Origin: M3007 sp964481485
Lineage (GTDB): Bacteria; Bacteroidota; Bacteroidia; Chitinophagales; Saprospiraceae
DNA length: 20,521 nt
NCBI GenBank assembly: GCA_964481485.1
Contig: CAYZVM010000102.1
Span: 1 to 20,521, forward strand
Direction of reading: 5' to 3'
Under the pieces are notes generated by a model. That model saw only the letters and a program-made list of their open reading frames with translations, ran no database searches and was not told where the DNA came from. The position numbers and the translations under genes were made by a program. Each line of letters starts with the position of its first letter. The first letter of the stretch is position 1. This document shows positions 13,891-20,521 of the stretch, piece after piece.

Positions 13891-15501
13891 TAGCCAGATG
13901 CTTTTTAAAGAATAGGCCTCGCCTTTCGACAATTTCACCTTGCCTTTTTCTGCAAAAACTTTCACGCTGGAAAAAACCTCGCTGGGGAAAAATATGTCCG
14001 TCAGGACTGTGGCTCCGCCGTCGGCGAACAACTCTGCCGAGGCAACATCAAAAAACAGGTGAAACCGAACAGTCTTGTCCGAAGAAAGACGTGGGGCGAC
14101 ATGAATTTTGCCCGCAAATTTTTCAGAAAAAGCAGCATCCCCGGCTTTGGTGCGGTCGCTGTAAAATTGGTTGGTGGCGGCATTGTACCCGATGCGGTAT
14201 CGCTCGCCGTTTGCATTGGACAATTCGACGCCAAAGTCTGCGGAGGCCCCATCTTCTGGCTCAAACTCGAGCACCAATTCCATTTGTGCCGGAGAAATGC
14301 CAATTTGTTGTGTCAAGTCGAGCACGCCCGTTATGTCGGTTTGTTCCAACTTTCGGGAAGCCGCTCGCAGTTTTTTCAATTCCTCAACGGGTTGGGAAAA
14401 AACGCGGTAACCCGCGCCCGTTTTTTTCAAATTCAAAACTCTCGGCAACGTCATCGCGCTGCGCCACGCCTCGGTCGGCACCACGGTGGCGTAGTCCCAA
14501 TTGCTCATCCAGCCCATGAACAGTCGGCGGCCATCTTCTCTTGGAACATCCGACCATGTAACCCCGGCGTAATTGTCGCGCCCGTGGTCGAGCCAAACCG
14601 CTTTTTCGCCCTGCACCGATGGGGCAAATGTTGCATTCAAACTGAATTTTTTTCCGTCAAAATCTCCCACAAAATACTGCGTGGCCGAGCCGCCATTTGG
14701 CCCACCGGGGTTGATGCTGAGGAGCAAAACCCATTTTTGCGAGGTGTCGCCCGGCGATTCCACCGCCACCGGAAACAAATCGGGACATTCCCAAACACCG
14801 CCATGCGCACCCCATTCTTTGCCAAAATCGCTGAGGTGTTCCCATTTTTTCAAATCCTTTGAACCCCAAAATTTGACGTGGTCGAACGCGGCAAACACCA
14901 TGACCCACTGACCCGAAACTTCATGCCACATCACTTTTGGGTCGCGAAAATCGCGGATATTTTCCGTGTTTGGCACCACAGGGTTGCCCGCGTATTTCGT
15001 CCAAGTGCGGCCTTTGTCGGTGCTGTACGCGATACTCTGATATTGAAAATCGGTGCGCCCGGCTTTTTCGGCGGCCATGTTGTGATAGGTGAAAATGGCA
15101 ATCAACGGAGGTTCGCCGTTCTGGCCAAAACCACTCGTGTTTTTCCAGTCCACCACCGCCGAGCCAGAAAAAATATAGCCCAACGAGTCGGGGTACAGCG
15201 CAATCGGCAAGTGTTCCCAATGCGTCAAATCCTTGCTCACTGCGTGTCCCCAGTGCATTGGGCCCCACACAGTGGAGTCGGGATAATATTGGTAAAAAAG
15301 GTGGTATTCGCCCGCATAAAAAAACATCCCGTTGGGATCGTTCATCCATTTTTCTTTTGGCGAAAAATGGAATTGCGGGCGATGCCGCTCCTGATAGCCG
15401 ACGGTTTCTTTGGCGTCCTTTTTCACATCCGAGGAGTTGTTGCAAGAAAAAAGCACACATCCAATCAGGATAGTTGAGAGCGAAAAAACTATATTTTTCA
15501 T
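13888..15501 (-). CDS. GH32 fructan hydrolase lipoprotein (levanase/inulinase/invertase family)
   Basis: 537 residues from ATG 15501. The signal peptide ends at a lipobox (VLFSC20NNSSD; C15 is a less likely alternative), so it is lipid-anchored in the periplasm or on the surface. GH32 enzymes hydrolyse beta-fructosyl bonds with retention. Catalytic motifs are complete: WMNDPNG with nucleophile D55, FRDP (185-188) with transition-state stabiliser D187, and the WECPDLFPV motif with acid/base E238. The five-bladed propeller spans about 40-370 and the C-terminal beta-sandwich about 385-537, with the typical FHLFFDVASAELFADGG strand. The export signal and family point to exo-acting fructanase rather than intracellular sucrose-6-phosphate hydrolase, but inulin, levan and sucrose cannot be separated by eye. 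It lies downstream of the sugar porter on the same strand, with its own promoter box and a REP-like pair between them. Confidence 0.93.
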   Translation of the reverse strand: MKNIVFSLSTILIGCVLFSCNNSSDVKKDAKETVGYQERHRPQFHFSPKEKWMNDPNGMFFYAGEYHLFYQYYPDSTVWGPMHWGHAVSKDLTHWEHLPIALYPDSLGYIFSGSAVVDWKNTSGFGQNGEPPLIAIFTYHNMAAEKAGRTDFQYQSIAYSTDKGRTWTKYAGNPVVPNTENIRDFRDPKVMWHEVSGQWVMVFAAFDHVKFWGSKDLKKWEHLSDFGKEWGAHGGVWECPDLFPVAVESPGDTSQKWVLLLSINPGGPNGGSATQYFVGDFDGKKFSLNATFAPSVQGEKAVWLDHGRDNYAGVTWSDVPREDGRRLFMGWMSNWDYATVVPTEAWRSAMTLPRVLNLKKTGAGYRVFSQPVEELKKLRAASRKLEQTDITGVLDLTQQIGISPAQMELVLEFEPEDGASADFGVELSNANGERYRIGYNAATNQFYSDRTKAGDAAFSEKFAGKIHVAPRLSSDKTVRFHLFFDVASAELFADGGATVLTDIFFPSEVFSSVKVFAEKGKVKLSKGEAYSLKSIWL

Positions 15502-15528
15502 GTTGAAAAAACGTGGTTAGAGTGCTTG

Positions 15529-15536
15529 CAAAATTA
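15529..15536 (-). promoter_or_regulatory. TAnnTTTG box upstream of the GH32 gene
   Basis: On the minus strand this reads TAATTTTG, an exact match, 27 nt before the ATG at 15501. The upstream -33 region falls inside the left arm of the 29-bp inverted repeat, where no TTG but a TTC is found at 18-nt spacing. Confidence 0.45.
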
Positions 15537-15541
15537 CAGCA

Positions 15542-15643
15542 TGTCATGTCGAGCGAAGTCGAGACATCTGTGCAAGAACGTAAGGGAACGTATGCACTTC
15601 CCGGCCTTTGGCATCAGATGTCTCGACTTCGCTCGACATGACA
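15542..15643. repeat. REP/BIME-like pair: 29-bp perfect inverted repeat
   Basis: Left arm 15542-15570 and right arm 15615-15643 are exact reverse complements (outer part TGTCATGTCGAGCGAAGTCG), separated by a 44-nt spacer. Each arm is itself partly palindromic (TGTCGA...TCGAGACA). Similar TCGAGCGAAGTCGA units are, from memory, frequent in Bacteroidota intergenic DNA. The position between porter and GH32 on the same strand suggests an attenuator or stabiliser that separates expression of the two. Confidence 0.75.
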
Positions 15644-15704
15644 CGACCAAGTTAGGCTTTTAGAAGAAACCTATTATCGAATGTTGCTCCTATAGTGCGC
15701 ACCG

Positions 15705-17033
15705 TCAGCCGCGCACCGTCAGTCGTTTTTCCAAATCCTCTAGGGAAACACCCTTCGTCTCCGGCATCATGCGCCACACCCAGAGCAATTGCAGCACCAT
15801 CATAAAAGCAAACATGGCAAAAACCGGCGCCGCCCCGATGCGGGTGAACAACACGGGCACTACCGACGGGATGGCCGCCGCCAACACCCAATGGACGGAA
15901 CTCCCAAATGCCTGACCGCTCGCCCGGAGCTGCGTGGGGAAAATCTCCGAAATGAACACCCAGATGACCGCTCCTTGGCCGACGGCATGAGCCGCGATGA
16001 AGAGAAACAGGAAGATGGGCACGGCCATGCCTTTGATGCCGAGGGCGAACGTGGCGGCCACCAGCGAAAGCGATATGATGTAGCCCACCGAGCCAATATA
16101 CATGAGTTGTTTTCGGCCAAAACGGTCTATCAGCGACAGGCCGAGGAGCGTGAAAATCAGGTTGGTCACACCGATGCCCACACTGCTCAGCAAGGCCGAA
16201 CTTTTCTCCAAACCGGCTATTTCAAAAATGCGGGGCGCATAATAGAGGAAGGCATTGATGCCCGAAAATTGATTAAAAAAAGCCACCAAAAAGGCCAGCG
16301 TCAGCGGAAAACGGTATTTCGGGCTGAATATCGTCTCGGTCTTGTCGGCCTCCCCGTGGTCGGAGAGAATGCGCTGCATCTCTATTTCCGCATCCGTATC
16401 GGGGTCAATCAGGCGGAGCGTTTTGGCGGCGGCTTGCCGGTCGTTGCGTTTCACCAGCAGCCAGCGCGGGCTTTCGGGCACGACAAAAACCATCGCCATG
16501 TAAAAAAAAGCCGGGATGGCCTCCACGCCCACCATCCAGCGCCAAGCGTTGTCGCCGATGCCGCTCAGCAGGTAGTTGGAAAGAAAGGCGATTAGGATGC
16601 CAAACACGATGTTGAACTGGTAGAGCGCCACGAGTTTGCCCCGGTTTTTAGCGGGTGCGATTTCGGAAATATAGGCCGGTGCGGCTATCGTGGAAGCCCC
16701 GACACCCAGCCCGCCGAGAAACCGAAAAAAGGCAAACACCCAGGGGTCGTTGGCGAGCGCCGAGCCGAGTGCCGACACAAAATAAAAAACGCCAATCCAG
16801 ATGAGGGTCTTTTTCCGGCCCAGCCTGTCAGTCGGAAAACCGCCGAAGATGGCACCAATCACAGTGCCCCACAGGGCGGAGGCCATGACCACGAAGCCGT
16901 GAAAAACTTCGCCGCGCGGCCACAAGGCTTGCAGCGACAAGTCGGCACCCGAAATAACTACGGTATCGAAACCAAAGAGAAAGCCTGCCAACGCGACGGT
17001 GATGGACCAGAAAAAGATTTTGCCGTGATTCAT
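15705..17033 (-). CDS. MFS sugar porter family transporter
   Basis: 442 residues from ATG 17033 (MNHGKIFFWSITVALAGFLFGFD); the frame extends 17 residues further to 17084, but that part is polar and lies upstream of the promoter box. The protein imports hexoses or disaccharides across the inner membrane, usually with protons. Twelve hydrophobic helices are apparent. Sugar porter signatures are present: FGFDTVVISGA in helix 1, DRLGRKKTLI after helix 2, PAYISEIAPAKNRGKLVALYQ in the 4-5 region, PESPRWLL before the central loop, DRFGRKQLM in the second half and PETKGVSLEDLE at the C-terminus. It precedes the GH32 gene on the same strand and is divergent from the GH13 gene, so it likely takes up fructose or glucose released by these enzymes. 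Exact substrate unknown. Confidence 0.93.
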   Translation of the reverse strand: MNHGKIFFWSITVALAGFLFGFDTVVISGADLSLQALWPRGEVFHGFVVMASALWGTVIGAIFGGFPTDRLGRKKTLIWIGVFYFVSALGSALANDPWVFAFFRFLGGLGVGASTIAAPAYISEIAPAKNRGKLVALYQFNIVFGILIAFLSNYLLSGIGDNAWRWMVGVEAIPAFFYMAMVFVVPESPRWLLVKRNDRQAAAKTLRLIDPDTDAEIEMQRILSDHGEADKTETIFSPKYRFPLTLAFLVAFFNQFSGINAFLYYAPRIFEIAGLEKSSALLSSVGIGVTNLIFTLLGLSLIDRFGRKQLMYIGSVGYIISLSLVAATFALGIKGMAVPIFLFLFIAAHAVGQGAVIWVFISEIFPTQLRASGQAFGSSVHWVLAAAIPSVVPVLFTRIGAAPVFAMFAFMMVLQLLWVWRMMPETKGVSLEDLEKRLTVRG

Positions 17034-17481
17034 GTGTGTGATTTTGTGCCGCAAAACTACATTTGATGCCCAGTCGGCGGGCATAAGGCTGCACTAATAT
17101 TTTCCTCAAATTCGTTGCAGGAGAAAATCTGCCGTAAAAAGTTTAAAATCAGCAAATTGAATTGGGGGAAAAGCATTCGGAGTTTTGTTTCAAAAACTTG
17201 GCGCACCCAAATTCTGCCAGTTTTTCGTCCTCTGATTTCATTTTAAAGCACTCAAAATCCGTTCGTTTGTGCTTTTCTGATTCGTGTTGTTGGAAAATCT
17301 TTGGCAGTTCCGACGAAGTTCCCGAACATAGCACCCGCAAGAAGCAGCCTACTGAGCAAATGTTTTATTTACCCAAAACCACCCGGCCCCAAATCCCTGC
17401 CCCTGCGCTCAAAATCAAACTGCCCCGATGTCGCCGGACGTTTTTGTTTTCCGACATTTGCCCCTTCAAAACAACCTGATT
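17034..17481. promoter_or_regulatory. Divergent intergenic region between sugar porter and GH13 genes
   Basis: About 450 nt. On the minus strand TAGTTTTG (plus-strand 17052-17059) is an exact TAnnTTTG box 18 nt before the porter ATG, but no TTG lies at the right distance. For GH13 the only near match is GACATTTG at 17453-17460, 21 nt before ATG 17482. I see no strong palindromic operator. An open frame of 105 codons (17162-17479) has no recognisable features and I do not call it. Confidence 0.4.
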
Positions 17482-18891
17482 ATGAGAAATCTGTCATTTC
17501 TTTTTTCCCTCGCCATTGTTTTTTTTTCCTGCGAAAACAAACCCGCTCCCGCCGTGCAAACCATGCCACCCACACCGCCCAAAAGCGAACGGCCCACCGA
17601 GCCCGAATGGGCACGCAACGCCGTGCTGTATGAATGCAACATCCGCCAGTTTTCGCCTGCCGGGAATTTTGCCGGGGTGCAGCAGCAACTGCCCCGATTG
17701 AAAGGACTCGGCGTGGACGTGCTGTGGCTCATGCCCATCCACCCCATCGGAAAAGTGAACCGCAAAATGAAGCCGACCGACCTCGGCAGCCCCTACTCGG
17801 TGCAGGATTATTACGCCATAAACCCCGACTTCGGCACACTCGACGATTTGAAAAACCTCATCGGCGAAGCGCACAATCTCGGCCTGAAAGTCATACTCGA
17901 TTGGGTGCCAAACCACACCGCATGGGATGCCGTGTGGATGAAAGAACACCCGGAATATTACACCAAAGTGAACGGCCAATTCACCGCGCCGCTCAACGAG
18001 CACGGCGGCTCTACGGGCTGGGACGACTGCGTTGACCTCGACTACACCAACCCCGCGCTCCGCAAAGCCATGATAGAGGCCATGCAATATTGGCTGAAAG
18101 CTTGCGACATTGACGGCTATCGGGTGGACATGGCTGGCCTCGTGCCAAACGATTTTTGGGCGGAGGCTCGCCCGGCATTAGACTCTGTGAAACAGGTGTT
18201 TATGCTCTCCGAATGGCAAGACGAGCCGGGGCATTTCAACACCTGTTTTAATGCCAACTATGGATGGAAATGGAAAGACGTGACGCGCGACATCGCAGCG
18301 GGCAAACAAAACGCAGAATCGCTGGACACCCTCTTGAACTTCCTGAACGACTTTTATCCCAAAGACTACTACCAAATGTATTTCACCACCAACCACGACG
18401 AAAACTCGTGGAGCGGTACGGAAGCCGAGCTCTACGGCGCATCCGCCGATGCTTTCAGTGTGCTGCTGTTCACTTGGCAGGGAATGCCCATGCTCTACAA
18501 CGGCCAAGAAGACGGCCTTTCGCGGCGGTTGAAGTTTTTTGAAAAAGACCCGATTCGATGGAAAAAATATGCGAAAACGGATTTTTTCCAAAAACTGTGC
18601 GGCCTGCGCCATTCGAACCGCGCACTCTGGTCGGGCAAAAACGGCGGCGAATTGCAAAAAATAAAGACCAATGCTGACGAACACGTGTACGCTTTTACCC
18701 GCGAAAAAGGTGGCGACCGCGCTATTGTCGTTTTGAATTTGACAAAAAAGAACCGCACCGTCACGCTCAATCCAAATTCCGATATGCTCGGTGCCTACAC
18801 CAATTTGTTCGGTGCCAGCACTGTGCAAGTGACGCAGGAAATGACCATGACATTGAAGCCCTGGGAATACTTGGTGCTGACGAACCGGTAA
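17482..18891 (+). CDS. GH13 alpha-amylase family lipoprotein
   Basis: 469 residues from ATG 17482, chosen because it starts the signal peptide MRNLSFLFSLAIVFFSC, with Cys17 as the lipidated residue; a longer frame from 17428 would bury it. GH13 enzymes cleave or transfer alpha-1,4/1,6-glucosyl bonds. The (beta/alpha)8 barrel shows the standard conserved regions: VDVLWLMPIHP (78-88), DWVPNH (140-145), GYRVDMAG with R214 and nucleophile D216, MLSEWQDE with acid/base E244, and TTNHDENSW with D306. The C-terminal about 80 residues form the usual beta-sandwich (AIVVLNLTKKNRTVTL). The short LMPIHPIGKVNRKMKPTDLGSPY loop and the small domain B favour an oligosaccharide-active enzyme over a large amylase. 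It is divergent from the porter/GH32 pair. The precise specificity is not decidable here. Confidence 0.93.
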   Translation: MRNLSFLFSLAIVFFSCENKPAPAVQTMPPTPPKSERPTEPEWARNAVLYECNIRQFSPAGNFAGVQQQLPRLKGLGVDVLWLMPIHPIGKVNRKMKPTDLGSPYSVQDYYAINPDFGTLDDLKNLIGEAHNLGLKVILDWVPNHTAWDAVWMKEHPEYYTKVNGQFTAPLNEHGGSTGWDDCVDLDYTNPALRKAMIEAMQYWLKACDIDGYRVDMAGLVPNDFWAEARPALDSVKQVFMLSEWQDEPGHFNTCFNANYGWKWKDVTRDIAAGKQNAESLDTLLNFLNDFYPKDYYQMYFTTNHDENSWSGTEAELYGASADAFSVLLFTWQGMPMLYNGQEDGLSRRLKFFEKDPIRWKKYAKTDFFQKLCGLRHSNRALWSGKNGGELQKIKTNADEHVYAFTREKGGDRAIVVLNLTKKNRTVTLNPNSDMLGAYTNLFGASTVQVTQEMTMTLKPWEYLVLTNR

Positions 18892-18989
18892 GTAAGCTAG
18901 CCAAATTGTTTACACATCGTCATGAAAGAGCAAAGATGCTAAGTTTTTAAAATTCAACACTTTGCGCCTTCGAATCACTGATTCTACAT

Positions 18990-19149
18990 AGGAACGGTGC
19001 CGAAATAAAGTACCAAATTGATGCTCATCTTTTGGTGCCACATTTCCTCTTTTTTCGCTCAAATAGCGCTGCTATGCTCGCTCAAAAACAGAAAATCTGA
19101 CATCAAAATCTGTAGCCTGAATTTGATACCTTATTCCAGCACCGTTCCT
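18990..19149. mobile_element. 160-bp foldback element, MITE-like, or long structured repeat
   Basis: The whole segment is one imperfect palindrome centred near 19069. The outer about 33 nt match best: AGGAACGGTGCCGAAATAAA on the left against AGGAACGGTGCTGGAATAAG as the reverse complement of the right end. The similarity continues inward with many compensating or mismatched positions, down to ATAGC (19063-19067) and GCTAT (19071-19075) at the centre. It has no ORF. Terminal inverted repeats and non-coding content fit a MITE, but no target-site duplication is clear, so a structured RNA or REP-type element is an alternative. It ends 5 nt before the potassium channel ATG. Confidence 0.6.
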
Positions 19150-19154
19150 TAGCC

Positions 19155-20267
19155 ATGCAAGCCGGCAATTTTTTCCACTACACCCTTCTCTTTTTCCGAT
19201 TGCGCCGCCGACATCTTGTGCAGCGCCGATACCGGCGGATTGCCGATGTGGTGTTGCGCATTCGTGTGGCCGTTCTGATGGTGTTTTTTTCTTTGGGCAT
19301 TGGCACAGTGGGCTATGTCGTGATTGAAGATTATCCGTGGTTCGATGCTTACTACATGTCGGTCATCACGTTGGCATCGGTCGGTTTTGGAGAGGTGCAT
19401 CCGCTCAGCACGGCTGGACGGGTTTTTACCACTTTTTTGATTTTGTTCAATATCGGGTTGTTTGCCTACGCTATTTCCACCATCACAGGCATTTTTGCCG
19501 AGGGCGGTTTTTTCAAACTTTTAAGTGATTTCAGAATGAATCGAAAAATCGAAAACCTGAGTGGTCACGCCATTGTCTGTGGTTTCGGGCGCCATGCCAC
19601 AGAGGTGGCGCAAGAGTTGGCAAAACAGGGAATCCCATTTGTGGTAATTGAAAACGGCCTCGACAAAGTCGAATATTTGCGGAACTCATCCGATTTTCTC
19701 TTTGTGGAAGGCGACGCTACCGACGACGAAACACTGGAAGCGGCGGGCATCCGGCGTGCGGGTTCCATTGTGATTACGTTGCCAAAAGATGCAGACAACC
19801 TGTTCATCGCGCTCTCGGCGCGGCAAATCAACCCGGCTTTGCGCATCATCTCGCGTGCCAACACCATTGCCGACGAGGCAAAAATTCGGCGCGCCGGAGC
19901 CAACTACACCGTGGTGCCGGAGCGTATCGGTGGTTTTTACATGGCGACCCTGCTCAACAAACCAGATTTGGTAGAGTTTTTCAGCCTGCTCTCCAATGCG
20001 ATGGGGCCGGGCAATGTGGTTTTTGAAGAAATCCCCGTGCAGCATTTGCGCCTCGAATTTCAGGGCAAAACAATTGGCGATAGCGGCCTGCGCGATGTCT
20101 CCCCGGTATCGCTGGTCGCAATGCGCGACCCCAATAGACAGTACACACTGAACCCTTTGCAGACTGATGTTCTACTGCCCAATTGGCATATCGTAGTGTT
20201 GGGAAGCCAAGAACAGATGTCGCAATTCCGCCATGCAGCCCTGACAACCGCGCAAACACCGACATAA
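19155..20267 (+). CDS. Two-helix potassium channel with RCK (TrkA-N/TrkA-C) domains
   Basis: 370 residues from ATG 19155. The architecture is that of MthK-like channels: TM1 at about 36-56, pore loop, TM2 at about 90-112, then a cytosolic RCK domain. The selectivity filter reads SVGFGE (75-80) in place of the textbook TVGYGD; GFGE variants are familiar in bacterial homologues and should still be potassium-selective. The Rossmann-type RCK N-lobe starts at GHAIVCGFGRHATEV (about 137-151) and includes the acidic VIENGLDKVEYL and GDATDDETLEAAGI segments. The C-lobe (TrkA-C) is at about 280-360. Gating by Ca2+, nucleotides or NAD is possible but cannot be read from the sequence. The Kup gene follows by 97 nt, giving a potassium pair. 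The 5' leader is almost wholly the foldback element, so its promoter has either been replaced or lies upstream or inside it. Confidence 0.92.
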   Translation: MQAGNFFHYTLLFFRLRRRHLVQRRYRRIADVVLRIRVAVLMVFFSLGIGTVGYVVIEDYPWFDAYYMSVITLASVGFGEVHPLSTAGRVFTTFLILFNIGLFAYAISTITGIFAEGGFFKLLSDFRMNRKIENLSGHAIVCGFGRHATEVAQELAKQGIPFVVIENGLDKVEYLRNSSDFLFVEGDATDDETLEAAGIRRAGSIVITLPKDADNLFIALSARQINPALRIISRANTIADEAKIRRAGANYTVVPERIGGFYMATLLNKPDLVEFFSLLSNAMGPGNVVFEEIPVQHLRLEFQGKTIGDSGLRDVSPVSLVAMRDPNRQYTLNPLQTDVLLPNWHIVVLGSQEQMSQFRHAALTTAQTPT

Positions 20268-20279
20268 AGGGTTTTTGCA

Positions 20280-20311
20280 TTGTTTTTTAAATAAACCCTT
20301 TCCTACATTTG
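20280..20311 (+). promoter_or_regulatory. Promoter for the kup gene
   Basis: TTG at 20280-20282, a 21-nt spacer and an exact TACATTTG box at 20304-20311. It fits the Bacteroidota consensus well, with a start near 20318 and a leader of about 45 nt to ATG 20365. Kup may therefore be transcribed independently of the channel gene. Confidence 0.65.
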
Positions 20312-20364
20312 CCGCCGCTTTCAAATTCTTTAATCCGGCATCTTTTTGCCGCTTTACCCGAAAA

Positions 20365-20521
20365 ATGGCCTCTAACGGCGAACAACACAACGGTCATCAC
20401 CGGCTCACTTTAGCCGGTCTAATCATCACCCTCGGCATCATCTATGGCGACATCGGGACATCGCCGCTGTATGTGATGCGGGCTATCGTGGGGGCGGACA
20501 TTGTTGACCGCGAACTCATCC
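20365..20521 (+). CDS. kup: Kup-family potassium uptake protein, 3' end outside the window
   Basis: 52 codons from ATG 20365 to the window edge. The first about 15 residues are polar (MASNGEQHNGHHRLT), followed by the first membrane helix LAGLIITLGIIYGDIGTSPLYVM, whose GDIGTSPLY segment is a hallmark of the KUP/HAK/KT potassium transporter family. Kup proteins take up potassium across the inner membrane, generally as proton symporters. The rest of the gene lies outside the window, so integrity is unknown. The adjacent RCK channel suggests a local potassium homeostasis unit, each with its own expression signals. Confidence 0.93.
   Translation, partial: MASNGEQHNGHHRLTLAGLIITLGIIYGDIGTSPLYVMRAIVGADIVDRELI

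Noticed and set aside
14059..14862. Plus-strand open frame of 267 codons
   Set aside because: Antisense shadow of the GH32 gene, whose catalytic motifs are all intact on the other strand.
15789..16595. Plus-strand open frame of 268 codons
   Set aside because: It lies wholly opposite the sugar porter, is rich in His/Arg/Gln typical of antisense frames in GC-rich DNA, and shows no domain.
17162..17479. 105-codon open frame upstream of the GH13 gene
   Set aside because: No signal peptide, domain or promoter box; composition is like random intergenic sequence, so I treat it as non-coding.
18892..18989. GCAAAGATGCTAAG and CTTTGCGCCTT as an inverted repeat
   Set aside because: It resembles dispersed Bacteroidota repeats, but the pairing is only about 6 bp and too weak to call.

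Overview
The window looks like a draft or metagenome-assembled contig (it carries a 100-N gap) from a Bacteroidota bacterium. I would guess the Saprospiria group, but only by inference. Supporting signs are a secreted protein with a type IX secretion (T9SS) C-terminal sorting domain, signal peptides ending in Q after the cleavage site, lipoproteins of the form FSC-N/E, no useful Shine-Dalgarno sequences, and several Bacteroidota-type promoters (TTG, 16-23 nt, TAnnTTTG). There are no rRNA, tRNA, CRISPR or transposase genes. Most of the window is GC-rich. The gene at 3502-5868 is clearly AT-richer (35% GC in 4081-4140 against 60% in 3061-3120).

Layout. 1-1981: the 3' part of an ECF sigma factor followed 5 nt later by its probable anti-sigma factor, which has a cytoplasmic N-terminus, one membrane helix, a long disordered linker and a C-terminal outer-membrane-type beta-barrel. 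This matches the recently described dual membrane-spanning anti-sigma (Dma) architecture. 2027-3343: an E2 acyltransferase of a 2-oxoacid dehydrogenase complex, closed by a strong terminator. 3502-5868: an orphan AT-rich exported protein. 6012-7097 (minus): a T9SS cargo protein. 7231-8152: an MpaB-type oxygenase interrupted by the gap. 8100-9476 (minus): a DnaQ-like exonuclease fused to a GIY-YIG nuclease. 9547-10758: a NamZ-type exo-N-acetylmuramidase, divergent from the nuclease with abutting -10-type boxes.

10801-12162 (minus) is a three-helix membrane protein with a pentapeptide-repeat tail. It is divergent from 12265-12951, a beta-phosphoglucomutase-like HAD protein in which the Asp nucleophile is Asn and the motif III Lys is Ile, so it is probably a pseudoenzyme. 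13072-13662 is an orphan lipoprotein. 13663-13890 is a cluster of palindromic repeats.

13888-18891 is a small sugar locus without SusC/SusD: a GH32 fructanase lipoprotein and an MFS sugar porter (minus strand), divergent from a GH13 alpha-amylase-family lipoprotein. A 29-bp inverted repeat pair of REP/BIME type lies between porter and GH32. 18990-19149 is a roughly 160-bp foldback element (MITE-like) that ends 5 nt before a two-helix RCK potassium channel gene (19155-20267), followed by the start of a Kup potassium transporter (20365 to the edge).

Functional themes are envelope sensing (sigma/anti-sigma), cell-wall turnover (NamZ), fructan and alpha-glucan use, and potassium homeostasis. The most interesting points are the dual-membrane anti-sigma protein, the doubly mutated phosphoglucomutase-like protein next to the pentapeptide membrane protein, and the foldback element at the potassium channel start.
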